Below, in pieces: positions 19,374-29,251 of a DNA stretch of 64,000 nt (position 1 is its first letter; the number at the start of each line of letters is the position of its first letter). The stretch is from Mantamonas sphyraenae (taxonomy: Eukaryota > CRuMs > Mantamonadidae), in NCBI GenBank assembly GCA_026936335.1, contig JAPMXV010000051.1, positions 124,001 to 188,000 of the forward strand. The letters run 5' to 3'. Under the pieces are notes generated by a model that saw only the letters and a list, made by a program, of their open reading frames with translations, had not been told where the DNA came from and did not search any database. The position numbers were made by a program, and so were the translations under genes.

Positions 19374-22300
19374 TCACCCCCCTCCCGCCCTTCCCTCTCG
19401 CGGCCGCTTTCCCCTCTTGACATCTCCACCTCCCCCGCCCTTCCCTTCCCTCCCTCCTCCCTCTCTCTCCTCCCCCCTGCTTCCCCATCTGTACTCTCCC
19501 CTTTCTGCATCCTGCACCAACTCTCTCTCTATTGAACGTTGCCCACCACCGCGCACCCCTCCCTCCCTCCCTCCCATCACTCCACCACCTCCACCCCCCC
19601 CATCCCCCCTCCCCCTCGCAAACCCCGGCAAATCAAACAACATCGCCACATCCCTCCCCTGCAACCTCCTCACCGCCTCCCCATCCAACCCCTGCCCCAT
19701 CGCCACCTGCGCCATCGCCCGCTTCCTCTCCTGCAGCTTCAAAATATTCTCCTCAATCGACCCTGCCATCACATACCGCACCACCTTCACCGGCCTCCTC
19801 TGCCCACACCGATACACCCTATCCACCGCCTGCGACTCTGTGGCCGGATTCCACCACGGGTCCATCAAAAACACCTGGTTTGCCCTCACCAAGTCCAGAC
19901 CCGTCCCACCCGCACGCAACGACACCAAAAACACACGCACCCCATCGTCCTCCTCAAACCGTTCCAGCTCCGCCTGCCGCTCCTCGTTGCCCATGCTCCC
20001 GTCCAGCCTGCACACCTCCAGGCCCTCCTCCCTCAATCCCTTTTCCACAATGTCCAGCATCGACGTCCACTGCGAAAACACCACTGCCTTGTTCGACTCG
20101 GGCATCTCCCGCAGTGCCTCCATCAGTGCACGCACCTTTGTCGACTCTCCCGGATCCGCACTTGCCAGCAGCTCTGCACGCGTCGCCTTCACCGCCTGTG
20201 CCTGCTTGGCCTGTGCCGTGGCCTCCACCTCTTCACCCAGCCGCACCAGATGGTTCACCTCCACATCCGCACGGCACAGTGGACACGTGCTGCGTCCCAG
20301 CTGCCGAAACTGCGACTGCAGAAACGCACGGATGCACGCCCAGCAAAACACGTGTTTGCACGCCGTAATCGTCGCCTCCTCACGCTGCACGTCCTCCAAA
20401 CAGATCACACACTCCAACGCATCGCCGCTCTCCTGCACCAGCTGTGCCTCCAATGCCTCCTGCAGACCCTTGACCGTCTCTGCGTCCAACATGTCCACCT
20501 GCGCCTGCTGGCCACCGCTCCCACTCGCTGCATTCTCCCGCTCCTCCCGCGCCGCCTCCACCGCCTCGTGCACATCCCTCACCGCCGCCTCCATGTCAAA
20601 CAAGTGCGTGGGATGGTCGCACAGCTGCCGCAGCCGCATGAGGATGCCCAACACCACCGAGAACCGCCTCATCACCTCTCCGTGCTCCTCATACTCCTCC
20701 AACGCCTCCACCGCCACGTCGTAAAACGCCTGGAAGCGATCGCGTTCCAACGAGGACATTTCCAGCCGCTGCAGGTACTCCTTGCGCGGTGGCAGACGCA
20801 GGATGGGCTGCCCGTCCATCGTGGTCTGTTTCGTGCGCCGCAGACACAGTCCCAGCATCAGATTCTGCACGTTGCGAAACGCAGACTCCTCCTTCTTACG
20901 CCACGGCCGCGCAATCACCCGCTGGAACAGTTTCTGGCTGTCCAGCGGTTCCACCTTGAGAAACTCCAGGATGGCGTACAGCTCGCGGATGTGATTCTGC
21001 AACGGCGTCCCACTCAGAATCCAACGCCTGTGTGCACGCAACTCCACTGCCCCCTTGTGTGTGGCCGTCGCCGCGTTGTTGATCAGATGGCCCTCGTCCA
21101 GCACCACGCGCAGAAACGCACACGCCATCAGCGGCCACTTGCTCTTCTTCCCACCCTTCCCACGCAGACTCTTGCTCGTGGCAGTCTCCTTGTCGACGCC
21201 ACGTCGCATCAGCGAGTACTCCTTCTGCACCACGTTGTATGTGGTCAACACAATGTCGTGTTCCTGCAGAAACGCAGGATCCCCACTGCGCTGTGGCCCG
21301 TGATGGATGTACACCGACAGCGCGTTCTTCACGGTGTGTTTCTTGATCTGTTGGTGCCACTGGCCCACCAACGACAGCGGGCACACAATCAGTGTGGTTT
21401 TGCCAAACCCCTCCGCAGGCCCTGCCGGATTGCACGCCACCAGTGCAATTGCCTCCAGGGTCTTGCCCAGGCCCATGTCATCTGCCAGCACACCACTCTT
21501 GGCAAAGCGCAGGCCGGGGTCGTCTGCCAGCCGTGTGGTGTTGACAAACGGGTTGTGGAACGCCTTTTTCCCGTTGTGCGTCGTTTCGTTGTGACACGCA
21601 CGCACACACCCGTGCGTCTCCACGTTGGCCATCCAAAACAGCGCCTGCCGCTGGTACGGATACAGTTCGGTGGTCACAATGGCCCCCTCCTGCAGCATCG
21701 GCATGTCTGCCACGTCTCGAGAGATCTTGCCAAACAGGGCATTCAGTGCCTCTTCGTTCGTCCTGTCCATCAACTCGGTCGACATGGCCACTTGAGAGGA
21801 CGACGACGACGACGATGAAGAGGACGACGACGACGAACGTGACAACATCCATCCCAGCTGCTTCTCCACACGCGCCCGTGCGTCTTCCGGCCCATACACC
21901 TCCACCCGCACCGGACTCTCATAATACCCACTGGCACCGTACGGCACAACGGCCTCCAGTGTCACCTCGTCCATCGAGTCCATGATCACGCTCAGCCGCT
22001 TGGCCTCGGTGGCCTTGATGTGGCCCACCTTGACACCTGACAGGTTGTCCACGCGGATGGCATTCCGGTCGTACGGATTCCGTGGCTCACGCACAAGGTA
22101 CACCACCTCGCCGTTGTTGAGAATCCCCGAGTAGTAGCGCTTGCCGACACACGTGCCCTCGCACGTGCCCAGCAACACGTTGGGTTCCGGAGATTCCGCC
22201 CGCTCCTCTTCTCCCTCCTCCTCACGCAGCGCAAACTGGTTGGCACGTCCCATGGCCAGCGCCTGCGACAGTGGGATGTCCTTGAACCCATCCTCCAGTT

Positions 22301-22706
22301 CCATCAGCTCACTCTCCACTTTCCCTTTGCCCCCCTTGCCGTCCGTTGACATCCCAAGCAAACTCACCGCCCTTGACACCTCCACCCCGGCTGCACGCAC
22401 TGCCTCCAGATTCGACGTCGGTCCCTTCTTGGGCGACTTTGGCCCACCACGCTTGCGCTTCTTTGCAGCCGGTGTCCCCTTGCGTGTCCCTGCGTCCTCT
22501 CCGTCACGGTACATCTCCTCCTCCTCCTCCTCCTCCCCTTGTCCCGCTCCTGCCTCCCACTCCTCCTCTTCCTCCTCCTTCCCTTTACGCTTCCTCGACA
22601 CTCTCCCTTGATCCACCTCCTCCTCACCCAGCAACTCTTCCAGTTCCTCCTGCGATGCAAATCCTTCGCGCTTCACCTGCGACCTGCTTCGTCGTGGTCT
22701 GCTCAT
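19374..22706 (-). CDS. HLTF/RAD5-like HIRAN-SNF2-RING helicase and ubiquitin ligase
   Basis: A single 1110-residue intronless frame. Basic and acidic low-complexity N-terminus (1-175); HIRAN domain about 177-285 (starts VLLGTCEGTCVGKRYYSG), which in HLTF binds 3' DNA ends; a Ser run; then a SNF2 ATPase with DMGLGKT (about 410), DEGH and SGTPLQNH motifs. A C3HC4 RING finger sits at about 765-815 (CVICLEDV to CPLCRAD) inside the helicase, as in RAD5/HLTF/SHPRH. The C-terminal helicase lobe carries VVFSQWTSMLD and GGTGLDLVRANQV. Family members remodel stalled replication forks and polyubiquitinate PCNA in damage tolerance. The last 90 residues are Gly/Arg-rich and overlap the most upstream ATG of the neighbouring CHAT gene. 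Confidence 0.95.
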   Translation of the reverse strand: MSRPRRSRSQVKREGFASQEELEELLGEEEVDQGRVSRKRKGKEEEEEEWEAGAGQGEEEEEEEMYRDGEDAGTRKGTPAAKKRKRGGPKSPKKGPTSNLEAVRAAGVEVSRAVSLLGMSTDGKGGKGKVESELMELEDGFKDIPLSQALAMGRANQFALREEEGEEERAESPEPNVLLGTCEGTCVGKRYYSGILNNGEVVYLVREPRNPYDRNAIRVDNLSGVKVGHIKATEAKRLSVIMDSMDEVTLEAVVPYGASGYYESPVRVEVYGPEDARARVEKQLGWMLSRSSSSSSSSSSSSSSQVAMSTELMDRTNEEALNALFGKISRDVADMPMLQEGAIVTTELYPYQRQALFWMANVETHGCVRACHNETTHNGKKAFHNPFVNTTRLADDPGLRFAKSGVLADDMGLGKTLEAIALVACNPAGPAEGFGKTTLIVCPLSLVGQWHQQIKKHTVKNALSVYIHHGPQRSGDPAFLQEHDIVLTTYNVVQKEYSLMRRGVDKETATSKSLRGKGGKKSKWPLMACAFLRVVLDEGHLINNAATATHKGAVELRAHRRWILSGTPLQNHIRELYAILEFLKVEPLDSQKLFQRVIARPWRKKEESAFRNVQNLMLGLCLRRTKQTTMDGQPILRLPPRKEYLQRLEMSSLERDRFQAFYDVAVEALEEYEEHGEVMRRFSVVLGILMRLRQLCDHPTHLFDMEAAVRDVHEAVEAAREERENAASGSGGQQAQVDMLDAETVKGLQEALEAQLVQESGDALECVICLEDVQREEATITACKHVFCWACIRAFLQSQFRQLGRSTCPLCRADVEVNHLVRLGEEVEATAQAKQAQAVKATRAELLASADPGESTKVRALMEALREMPESNKAVVFSQWTSMLDIVEKGLREEGLEVCRLDGSMGNEERQAELERFEEDDGVRVFLVSLRAGGTGLDLVRANQVFLMDPWWNPATESQAVDRVYRCGQRRPVKVVRYVMAGSIEENILKLQERKRAMAQVAMGQGLDGEAVRRLQGRDVAMLFDLPGFARGRGDGGGGGGGVMGGREGGVRGGGQRSIERELVQDAERGEYRWGSRGEEREGGGREGKGGGGGDVKRGKRPREGRAGGG

Positions 22707-22839
22707 CCGAATTTAATTGCATCCGTACGCGTGTGGTCACACCCACCACGGACATCCACCCTAGTCCAACAAGTGCACATCATCACATCACAACTCAGTC
22801 TCACCCTGACAAAATCCACAATCCATTTCTCTCACCACC

Positions 22840-25356
22840 TCAATTCCCCCCCGCCGAATCCACCGCAGCCTCGTTCACCCAAAAATCCCTGTTGGCCTGA
22901 ATCTGATCGAGAATAATCGTGTGCTCGAGGAAAGTGCAGTACGTCTCGAACAAGGGCAGACACACAAAGTCCAAAAAGCCACACTGGGAGCGTGCCAACG
23001 AGGCGTTCTCGCGGTCCATAAAGGGACTGACGGGCAGGCCCATCTCCTTCTCCCGATCGCCCTGGGCATAAAACTCCTCGGTGATGGCCCTGGTCCAGAT
23101 CTTGTGCAGTTCCAGGGGTTTGCCTGCGTGGCCAATGTCGCTCACCTTGATGGCACACTTGAGCAGGAGGCGCCTGTCTGCGGTCTCGCCTGCATCAAAC
23201 CCAGTGTCTGCAGCCACCCTGGACTTGAACTGGCCCAGGATGTCAAAGTGTTTGGACATGTCTGTGGCCAACACCATGTCGATGACCACGTCCCGAAACA
23301 CCTTGCGATCGTCGCGGTTCATCCCGGTGAGGATGTTGTACCGATCCTCCTTCATCAGCATAAAGGACGACGCCGCATGGTGTTGCTCCAACACACTGAT
23401 GTCGTTGTAGCGGATGGCCAGGTCGGTGTGGGCGTTGATCTGAAACGCATTGTTCACTCCCGGATGGTCGTGGTCGTGCACAATGGCAGCCCACAGGGCC
23501 GCAAACACCTCCACCTCGGTCAGGTAGGCCGACAGCCCTGCGCTGGTGATGATGTAGTTTGTGTTCATCAGCACATCCGCCGCGTGCGTGTTGTTGTGGT
23601 ACGGGTTCTCCGGATGGTACCCCTCCTCGATCCGTTGGATCAACGCACGGAACTTGCCCACATCGATGCCAAACTTGGTGAACAGATTGTGGCGATGGAA
23701 CAGGTAGTTGGCCACAAAGAACAGCGGCCGTCCGTGTGTCAGCTCCTTCACCTCCAAGATGTTGAACGTCGCCCAGTTTTCAATCTCCTCCAACTGTTCG
23801 TTCAGTTTGGCCTCCTCCGCACTCGTGAGTGCCAACACGTTCTTTGACGACAGTGTGTGTGTGATGTCCTTGCTCGTCACACGCGGGTCCTCCGTCTCCA
23901 CCGCCTGTTCGTTCATCGACGACGACGCAAGCGTTGCCGCGTCCACCAGGTCGTCCGGGTTGTGGAATCGAATGCTTCCACTCTCCTTTTCCTTCTGGGC
24001 CAGTTCGTAGAACAGATACTCCTTCATGTCCTCGTCCAGGTCGATCTTCCCCTCCTTCACCTGCTTTGCAAAGTTCGGTGCCCAGATCGACTGCGTGTTC
24101 GACAGAATCCTCGACACAAGCTCCAAATCGTCTGCGTCTCCCTCGTTCAGTGCTATCCTCCCGCCTCTGTGTCAGTTCCCTCCTCCGTTGGCCTGCCCCC
24201 CCCACAAACTCACTGCCGCCGTTGCATTTCGCCAAAAAACGGCTACCTCCCCCCCCCGTTGCCTCCTTTTTGCCTCTTCCTCTCCCCTCCTGCCACATCC
24301 CTACCCTCCGACGCCACTCACCATTGGTCGCCTTGACCCGCCTGATGATCGACAGGACCTTTTCCACGGGTGCGTCCATGTCCACGGTGTTGCGCTTGTC
24401 TTGCTTGCGAAGCACGTCCAGCTTCCTCTTGAGACGGGCGTTCTCCTTGGCCACTGCACGGGATGCAAGGAAGGTCTGACGGCTGAGGTTTTCGGCCTGG
24501 TAGGCCTGGGACGAGTAGATGACGCCAGCACCCACAATCACAAACACAGCCACCATGCCCTTGTTCACCGTGGTGTAGCTCTGGGCCACAAACGTCGCCG
24601 TCGCGTACCACACCACCACCAGCACACTCACTGCCACTGCAGGGATCGCACGCACCTAATACACACCACACCCTCGCACGTGTCAGTGGAAATCCCCCCC
24701 CCTCTCTCTTCATCCGCCCTCTGCCTCCCCCTTCCTTCCAACTGCCGTCCGCGCAAAAAGCTTCCGTCGCCCGCCTTCTTCCCATGCAAACCCACCTTGA
24801 GAAAGGGAACCATGGCGCTCAGAATGACCAGGATGCCCGGAACGGTGATCAAATCGGTGGTGTTGCCCGACGGCAGTGTGCTGTGGATGAGCATGATGCA
24901 GCCCAGGGCCGAAAGCAGGGCGTTGGGAATCTGTGCGTTGCCCACGTACGACGGGTGGTACGTGAAAGCAAACGCAGCGAGAGCAGGCACCACAAAGCCA
25001 ATGATGGACAAGAGGAGCACCTGCGTCTGATGGGCCTCTGTCAACTCGTCGTTCATGACGATGTACAGAATCGACAGCAGCAGGTACAGAAACGCTGCCA
25101 CCACGTACGTCGTCTTCATCCCCTTGGCGTTGTGTCGCACGTAGTACTCCACAAACTCCTTCTCCAGGAATGGGTTTGAGTACCGCAGCGTAAACCGGTT
25201 GCTGCTCGTCTCTGTCGCCATCGTCGTCTCCGTGATGTTGCTAAACGCCCCGAAGCTTGTGATGGTCGAGTTGCTGTACTTCCTCGACCCCATGCCCCTT
25301 GGCGACGCAGATCCTCCCGCAGACCTGATTGATCCTGGGCGTGGCCTCAACGACAT
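22840..25356 (-). CDS. Six-TM membrane 3',5'-cyclic nucleotide phosphodiesterase
   Basis: Three exons: 25356-24796, 24655-24322 and 24152-22840; introns of 140 and 169 bp with GT-AG ends; 735 residues predicted. The N-terminal half has six hydrophobic segments (first TTYVVAAFLYLLLSILYIVM, last GMVAVFVIVGAGVIY), followed by a short helical linker rich in Lys/Arg/Glu, like the membrane module of class III adenylyl cyclases. The C-terminal half is a class I PDE catalytic domain with metal ligands in HNNTHAADV and HDHDHPGVNN and in KVSDIGHAG. It should hydrolyse cAMP and/or cGMP at a membrane; substrate preference cannot be read. The start MSLRPRPG is chosen because it lies 116 bp after the exchanger's stop; upstream in-frame codons overlap that gene. 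Confidence 0.9.
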
Positions 25357-25471
25357 GTTGTTTTGGTTGTCTTGTGTCACGGTGCGCGGGATTCTTTCCC
25401 CGTTCATTGGCCCTGTGACGTCTTTGCCCCAAGTGCGCACCACACCATCACCCATCATCCATTCATTCCCT

Positions 25472-28400
25472 TCATTCCTCTTCCTCCTCCTCCTCCTCCT
25501 CCTTGGCCAACAACCCCACCTGACTGCCAACATGACTCTCAACATCCCCATCCCTCAACACCCCCTCCGCCTCTGCCGCCGTCGTCCCACCCACTTCTGT
25601 AGCCGCACTGCTTGTGCTGCTATCATCATCACCACCACTCTCCCCTTCCTCCCCTTCTTCTCCCTCTTCCCCCTCCTCTCCTTCCTCCCCCTCTCCTTCC
25701 TCCTTCTCCACAACCTCCAACTCTGCACGCAACTCCTCCACAAGCACCCCTCCTCCACTTCCTCCATCTCCACTGTCTGCTGGCGACCCTGCATCCATGG
25801 GCGACCCCAACACCTGTGCCTCCAACTCCCCATCCACCCCACTCAAATCCACCTCGCTCAACCATCCCTCCACACGCTGATCCTCCACCGTTTCCACATG
25901 ATGATGCTTCCTGCTGTGCCCGCTGTGATGCCGTCCATGCCCATGCCCATGTCCATGCTTGTGATGATGCCCATGCTTGTGATGATGCCTCTTGTGGTGT
26001 TCGCTTCCTGCCCCACTGCTCTCACCACCCTTGCTCTCGTGCCTGTGGTGGTGGTGATGGTGGTGGTGATGATGGTGCTTCCTCTCCTCCCCAGCCACTC
26101 CTTCTCCTTCTTCTCCTCCCGCGTGTTCTCTGTCCTCCTCCACTCCGCTCTCGCCACCCTTGCTCTCGTGCCTGCTGTGGTGATGGTGGTGATGATGATG
26201 CCCATGCTTGTGATGCCTGTGCTTTCCATGATGGTGCTTCTTCCTCGATCCACTCCCCGTCGTCCCACTGTGCCGCGACGCCTCTTCAAACGCTTCCAAA
26301 TCGCCCACGCTCAGCGTCGCACGCGTCAACGTCGGCGACAAAGCAACCGCCGCCGCCCCCTCCTCCTCCACCACCGCTCCAGTACCCACACCACCCTCTC
26401 CACTCCCACCTTCCTCCACGGCTGCGGCTGCTGCTGCTGTTGCACCCACCACGCCTGTGCCCTGTCCGCTCTCCTCTCCTGCCCCCTCCACAATCAACTC
26501 CACCATCTCCAACGCCTCGGCCATCTTGCCCCCCTCGTCCACCTCCTCCAACGAACCCAGACGTCCCACCATGGACAAACCACGCTCCCGTCCCTCACTG
26601 CCTTCCTCTCCATCCAGCGATCCCGCCACACTGCGTGTTGCCACACTCATCGCACGCTGTCGTCGCTGCCTGGAAATCCTCCTCCTCAGCTGCTGCTGTC
26701 GTCGCTCGTACGAGTGCACACTCATGTACGGGTTTGCCGCATGGTTGGCCACGTCAAACCGGTTCATGTTGGTCGTCGACAGGCCTCCACCCGACGCAAA
26801 GATCGAATCCAGCCTCGACAAATCCGAACTGCTCACTGCGGCCGCAAAGTCATCCACGCCCGCAGCCGTCCCCTCTCCACGTCGCTTGTACTTGCGCATC
26901 TTGCCTCCTCCACGTCCCAGCTCCGGCGTGGCCACCTCGCCAATGCCCCCAAAGACATTGGCACTGTGTGCCGCAGCCAACTCCACGTTGTCTCGCTCAC
27001 ACCACATGCCAGGCTCCAATTGGTCGCCTCCGTCCTGCGCACGCATCCGTTCGCCAAACTCCAGGGACTTTTGCCTGCGCAGCTGGATCATCTTGGGGTC
27101 CTTGATGATCTTCATCTGCACCTCCTCCATGTTGTCCTCGTCAAAGTCAAACCCGCTGCCAATGTACAGCTCACGGTGGGCCTGCATGTGCATGACATCC
27201 ACCAGGTCGTCCTCCGAGGGTCCCTGCCGCGTGAAAAAGGGCATCAGCACCTCCTGGTCCAGCTGCCGCCAGCGCATCTTCCACGTCGGCTCGTGAAGTC
27301 CCACAATCATCTGCAACGCAGGACCGTAGTACTCAAAGATCTTGGGAAACACATAGTCGGCCAGTTTCAGCTCTGTCTGCTCGCGCTGGATCGACCGCTG
27401 CACGTGCAGCCGCTCCAGGATGGGTTTGATGGTGGTGCCCTGCACAAACACGGTAAACAGCACCACACACAGCGTCACCGTGATCAGACTCTGCCTTGCC
27501 ACCATGTCTGCCGGGAGGATAAACGCAAGTGCAAAGGCAATGGCACCACGCAGGCCTCCGTAGGCCATGACAAACTGTTCAATCCAGGGGATCTTGCGCA
27601 GACGCTGCTTGTTGGCCACCCATGTCAGACCAGCCACACCCAACGCACGGTACACCAGTGTCAACACAATGGTCAGCACAATCAACGCCCAGTCGTACTC
27701 CCGCAGCTGCAGGATCGTCACAATGCCCAGGTACATAAACACAATCGTTTCCGCCGTGGCACTGAGCATCTTCAACAGGAACTTCACCGTCACCAGCGAA
27801 CGACGCGACAGATTGCCCTGTGTGTAGTGGGCCATCACCACACCACAGAACAGAATGGCCATGATGCCCGACAGATGGAAGATCTCTGCCACCACGTAGC
27901 TCAGGTACGCAAACGTGATGATGATCAGCGGCTCAATCACAGGCACATGTGCCGTAAACAGCGTCATGTACGCACTTGCAAGCCCAGACACAACCCCAAT
28001 CACTGTCCCTCCCAATGCCACAATCAGAAACTTCACCACTGCCAGCGCAAGCGTGGCCGAGCTCGTGTCTCCCGTGCTCCTCACGCTCTCAAACAGCCGG
28101 TACAGCACAATCGACACCGCATCGTTCAGCACACTCTCACCAAACACAAGGATGTTCAGCGTCTCGTTCACGTGCACCTCTTGAAAGATGCTCAGCACCT
28201 GTGTCCATCACGTGCAGTGTGTGTGTCAGTCGCCCGCCAATTTCCCCCATTCCCAGATTCGGCAACCAAACATGCGCCTCCCCCTCAAACTCACCGCAAC
28301 TGGGTCCACAGCTGAAATCAGACTGCCAAACAGCAGCGAGTCGATCAGCGTCAGCTGTGTAGCCACGCCTCCCGCCGCAGACATCCCGTACAGCGTCAAT

Positions 28401-29064
28401 CCTGTGTGTGTGTGTGTGTGTGTGTCAGCGATTGCATGAGCGCCTTTGGTCCGTCCGTCCGGAATCTCCGGACGCCTCTCGCCCCTTCTTCCAGCCCAGC
28501 CCGTGACCCCACCTGCTGCGCTACAACCTACCAATGGCAAACGTGTTGAACATGGTTCCGATCACTGCATACAGAATGATGCTGCCAAAGTTCAGAAAGA
28601 AGAACTGTGCCGGCAGAAAGAATCCTGTTCCCGCCGCGTTGTGCTTGTGGTCAGCCTCTTCCTCCTTCCCCCCTTCCCCCTCCCCCTCTCCCTCTCCCCC
28701 TCTCTCTGTGCTTACCTGCATCAAAGATGATCGGAGGGATCAAAATGAGAAAGAAGGTCTCGTTGTTAAAGGTGAACAATTGGGAGCTTGCTTCGTCTGC
28801 GCCGGCCTCTTGCACCAGGAGACCAATCAAGCCAAACACAAAGCCCACCAGAATCAACAAGGAGCTCTCTGGCACCGACTTGATGTCAATGTTGTGGAAA
28901 ATGACACGCAAGATCGTGGTCACCAGGATAAACACCAGGATCAGAAACAACGACTGCGTCAGCCCGTGGAAGTTGACTTCCACCAGCGACAGTGACGGAG
29001 AATGCCCTCCCTCTCCAGCAGCCACAGCATCGCCTCCACCCGAAAGTAGAACAGACAGTAGCAT
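25472..29064 (-). CDS. Na+/H+ exchanger (CPA1/NHE family) with His-rich tail
   Basis: Four exons: 29064-28716, 28624-28532, 28401-28295 and 28198-25472; introns of 91, 130 and 96 bp; 1091 residues. The junctions rebuild family motifs: IIFDAGFFLPAQ, FAIGLTLYG and VDPVAVLSIFQEVHVNETL. The conserved FGESVLNDAVSIVLY (paired Asn-Asp of the ion site) and YGGLRGAIAFALAF identify an electroneutral NHE-type antiporter for pH and sodium control. The N-terminus MLLSVLLSGGGDAVAA could be a signal or first TM. The cytosolic tail (about 570 residues) is long, acidic near its end, and contains several clusters of 8-11 histidines. It is divergent from the TKL kinase at 29252, with 187 bp between start codons. 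Confidence 0.95.
28402..28425 (+). repeat. (TG)n tract at an exchanger intron acceptor
   Basis: A run of about 12 TG dinucleotides. On the gene strand this is a CA tract ending directly at the AG acceptor of the 130-bp intron of the Na+/H+ exchanger. Confidence 0.9.
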
Positions 29065-29251
29065 GGTCTCTCTGTGTGTTGTGTCTCGCTGTCTTCTTGC
29101 TCTTCTCGCTTTGGCTCCCACAGCGCAGCGCATCCCTCTCCTCCTCTCTCCTCCATACCCCCACCCCCCCCCCCCTCTCAACCCTTTCCTCCTCCTCCTC
29201 CCCTACCCCCACAGCCCCCTCCCCCTTTCCCCCACCAACCCAATCCCATCC
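29065..29251. promoter_or_regulatory. Divergent promoter region, exchanger / TKL kinase
   Basis: These 187 bp separate the start codons of two divergent genes, so both 5' UTRs and core promoters must lie here or overlap the genes. The stretch is strongly C/T-rich on the plus strand (runs of CCCCC and CTCCTCCTCC). No TATA box was seen. Confidence 0.5.

Noticed and set aside
19539-21818. Plus-strand open frame of 759 codons opposite the helicase
   Set aside because: His/Arg/Leu-rich composition typical of a complementary frame; the minus strand encodes complete HIRAN, SNF2 and RING domains.
22840-25356. Rhodopsin-phosphodiesterase fusion
   Set aside because: Only six hydrophobic segments are seen and the expected retinal-binding Lys context of a seventh helix is missing; the bundle looks more like a cyclase membrane module.
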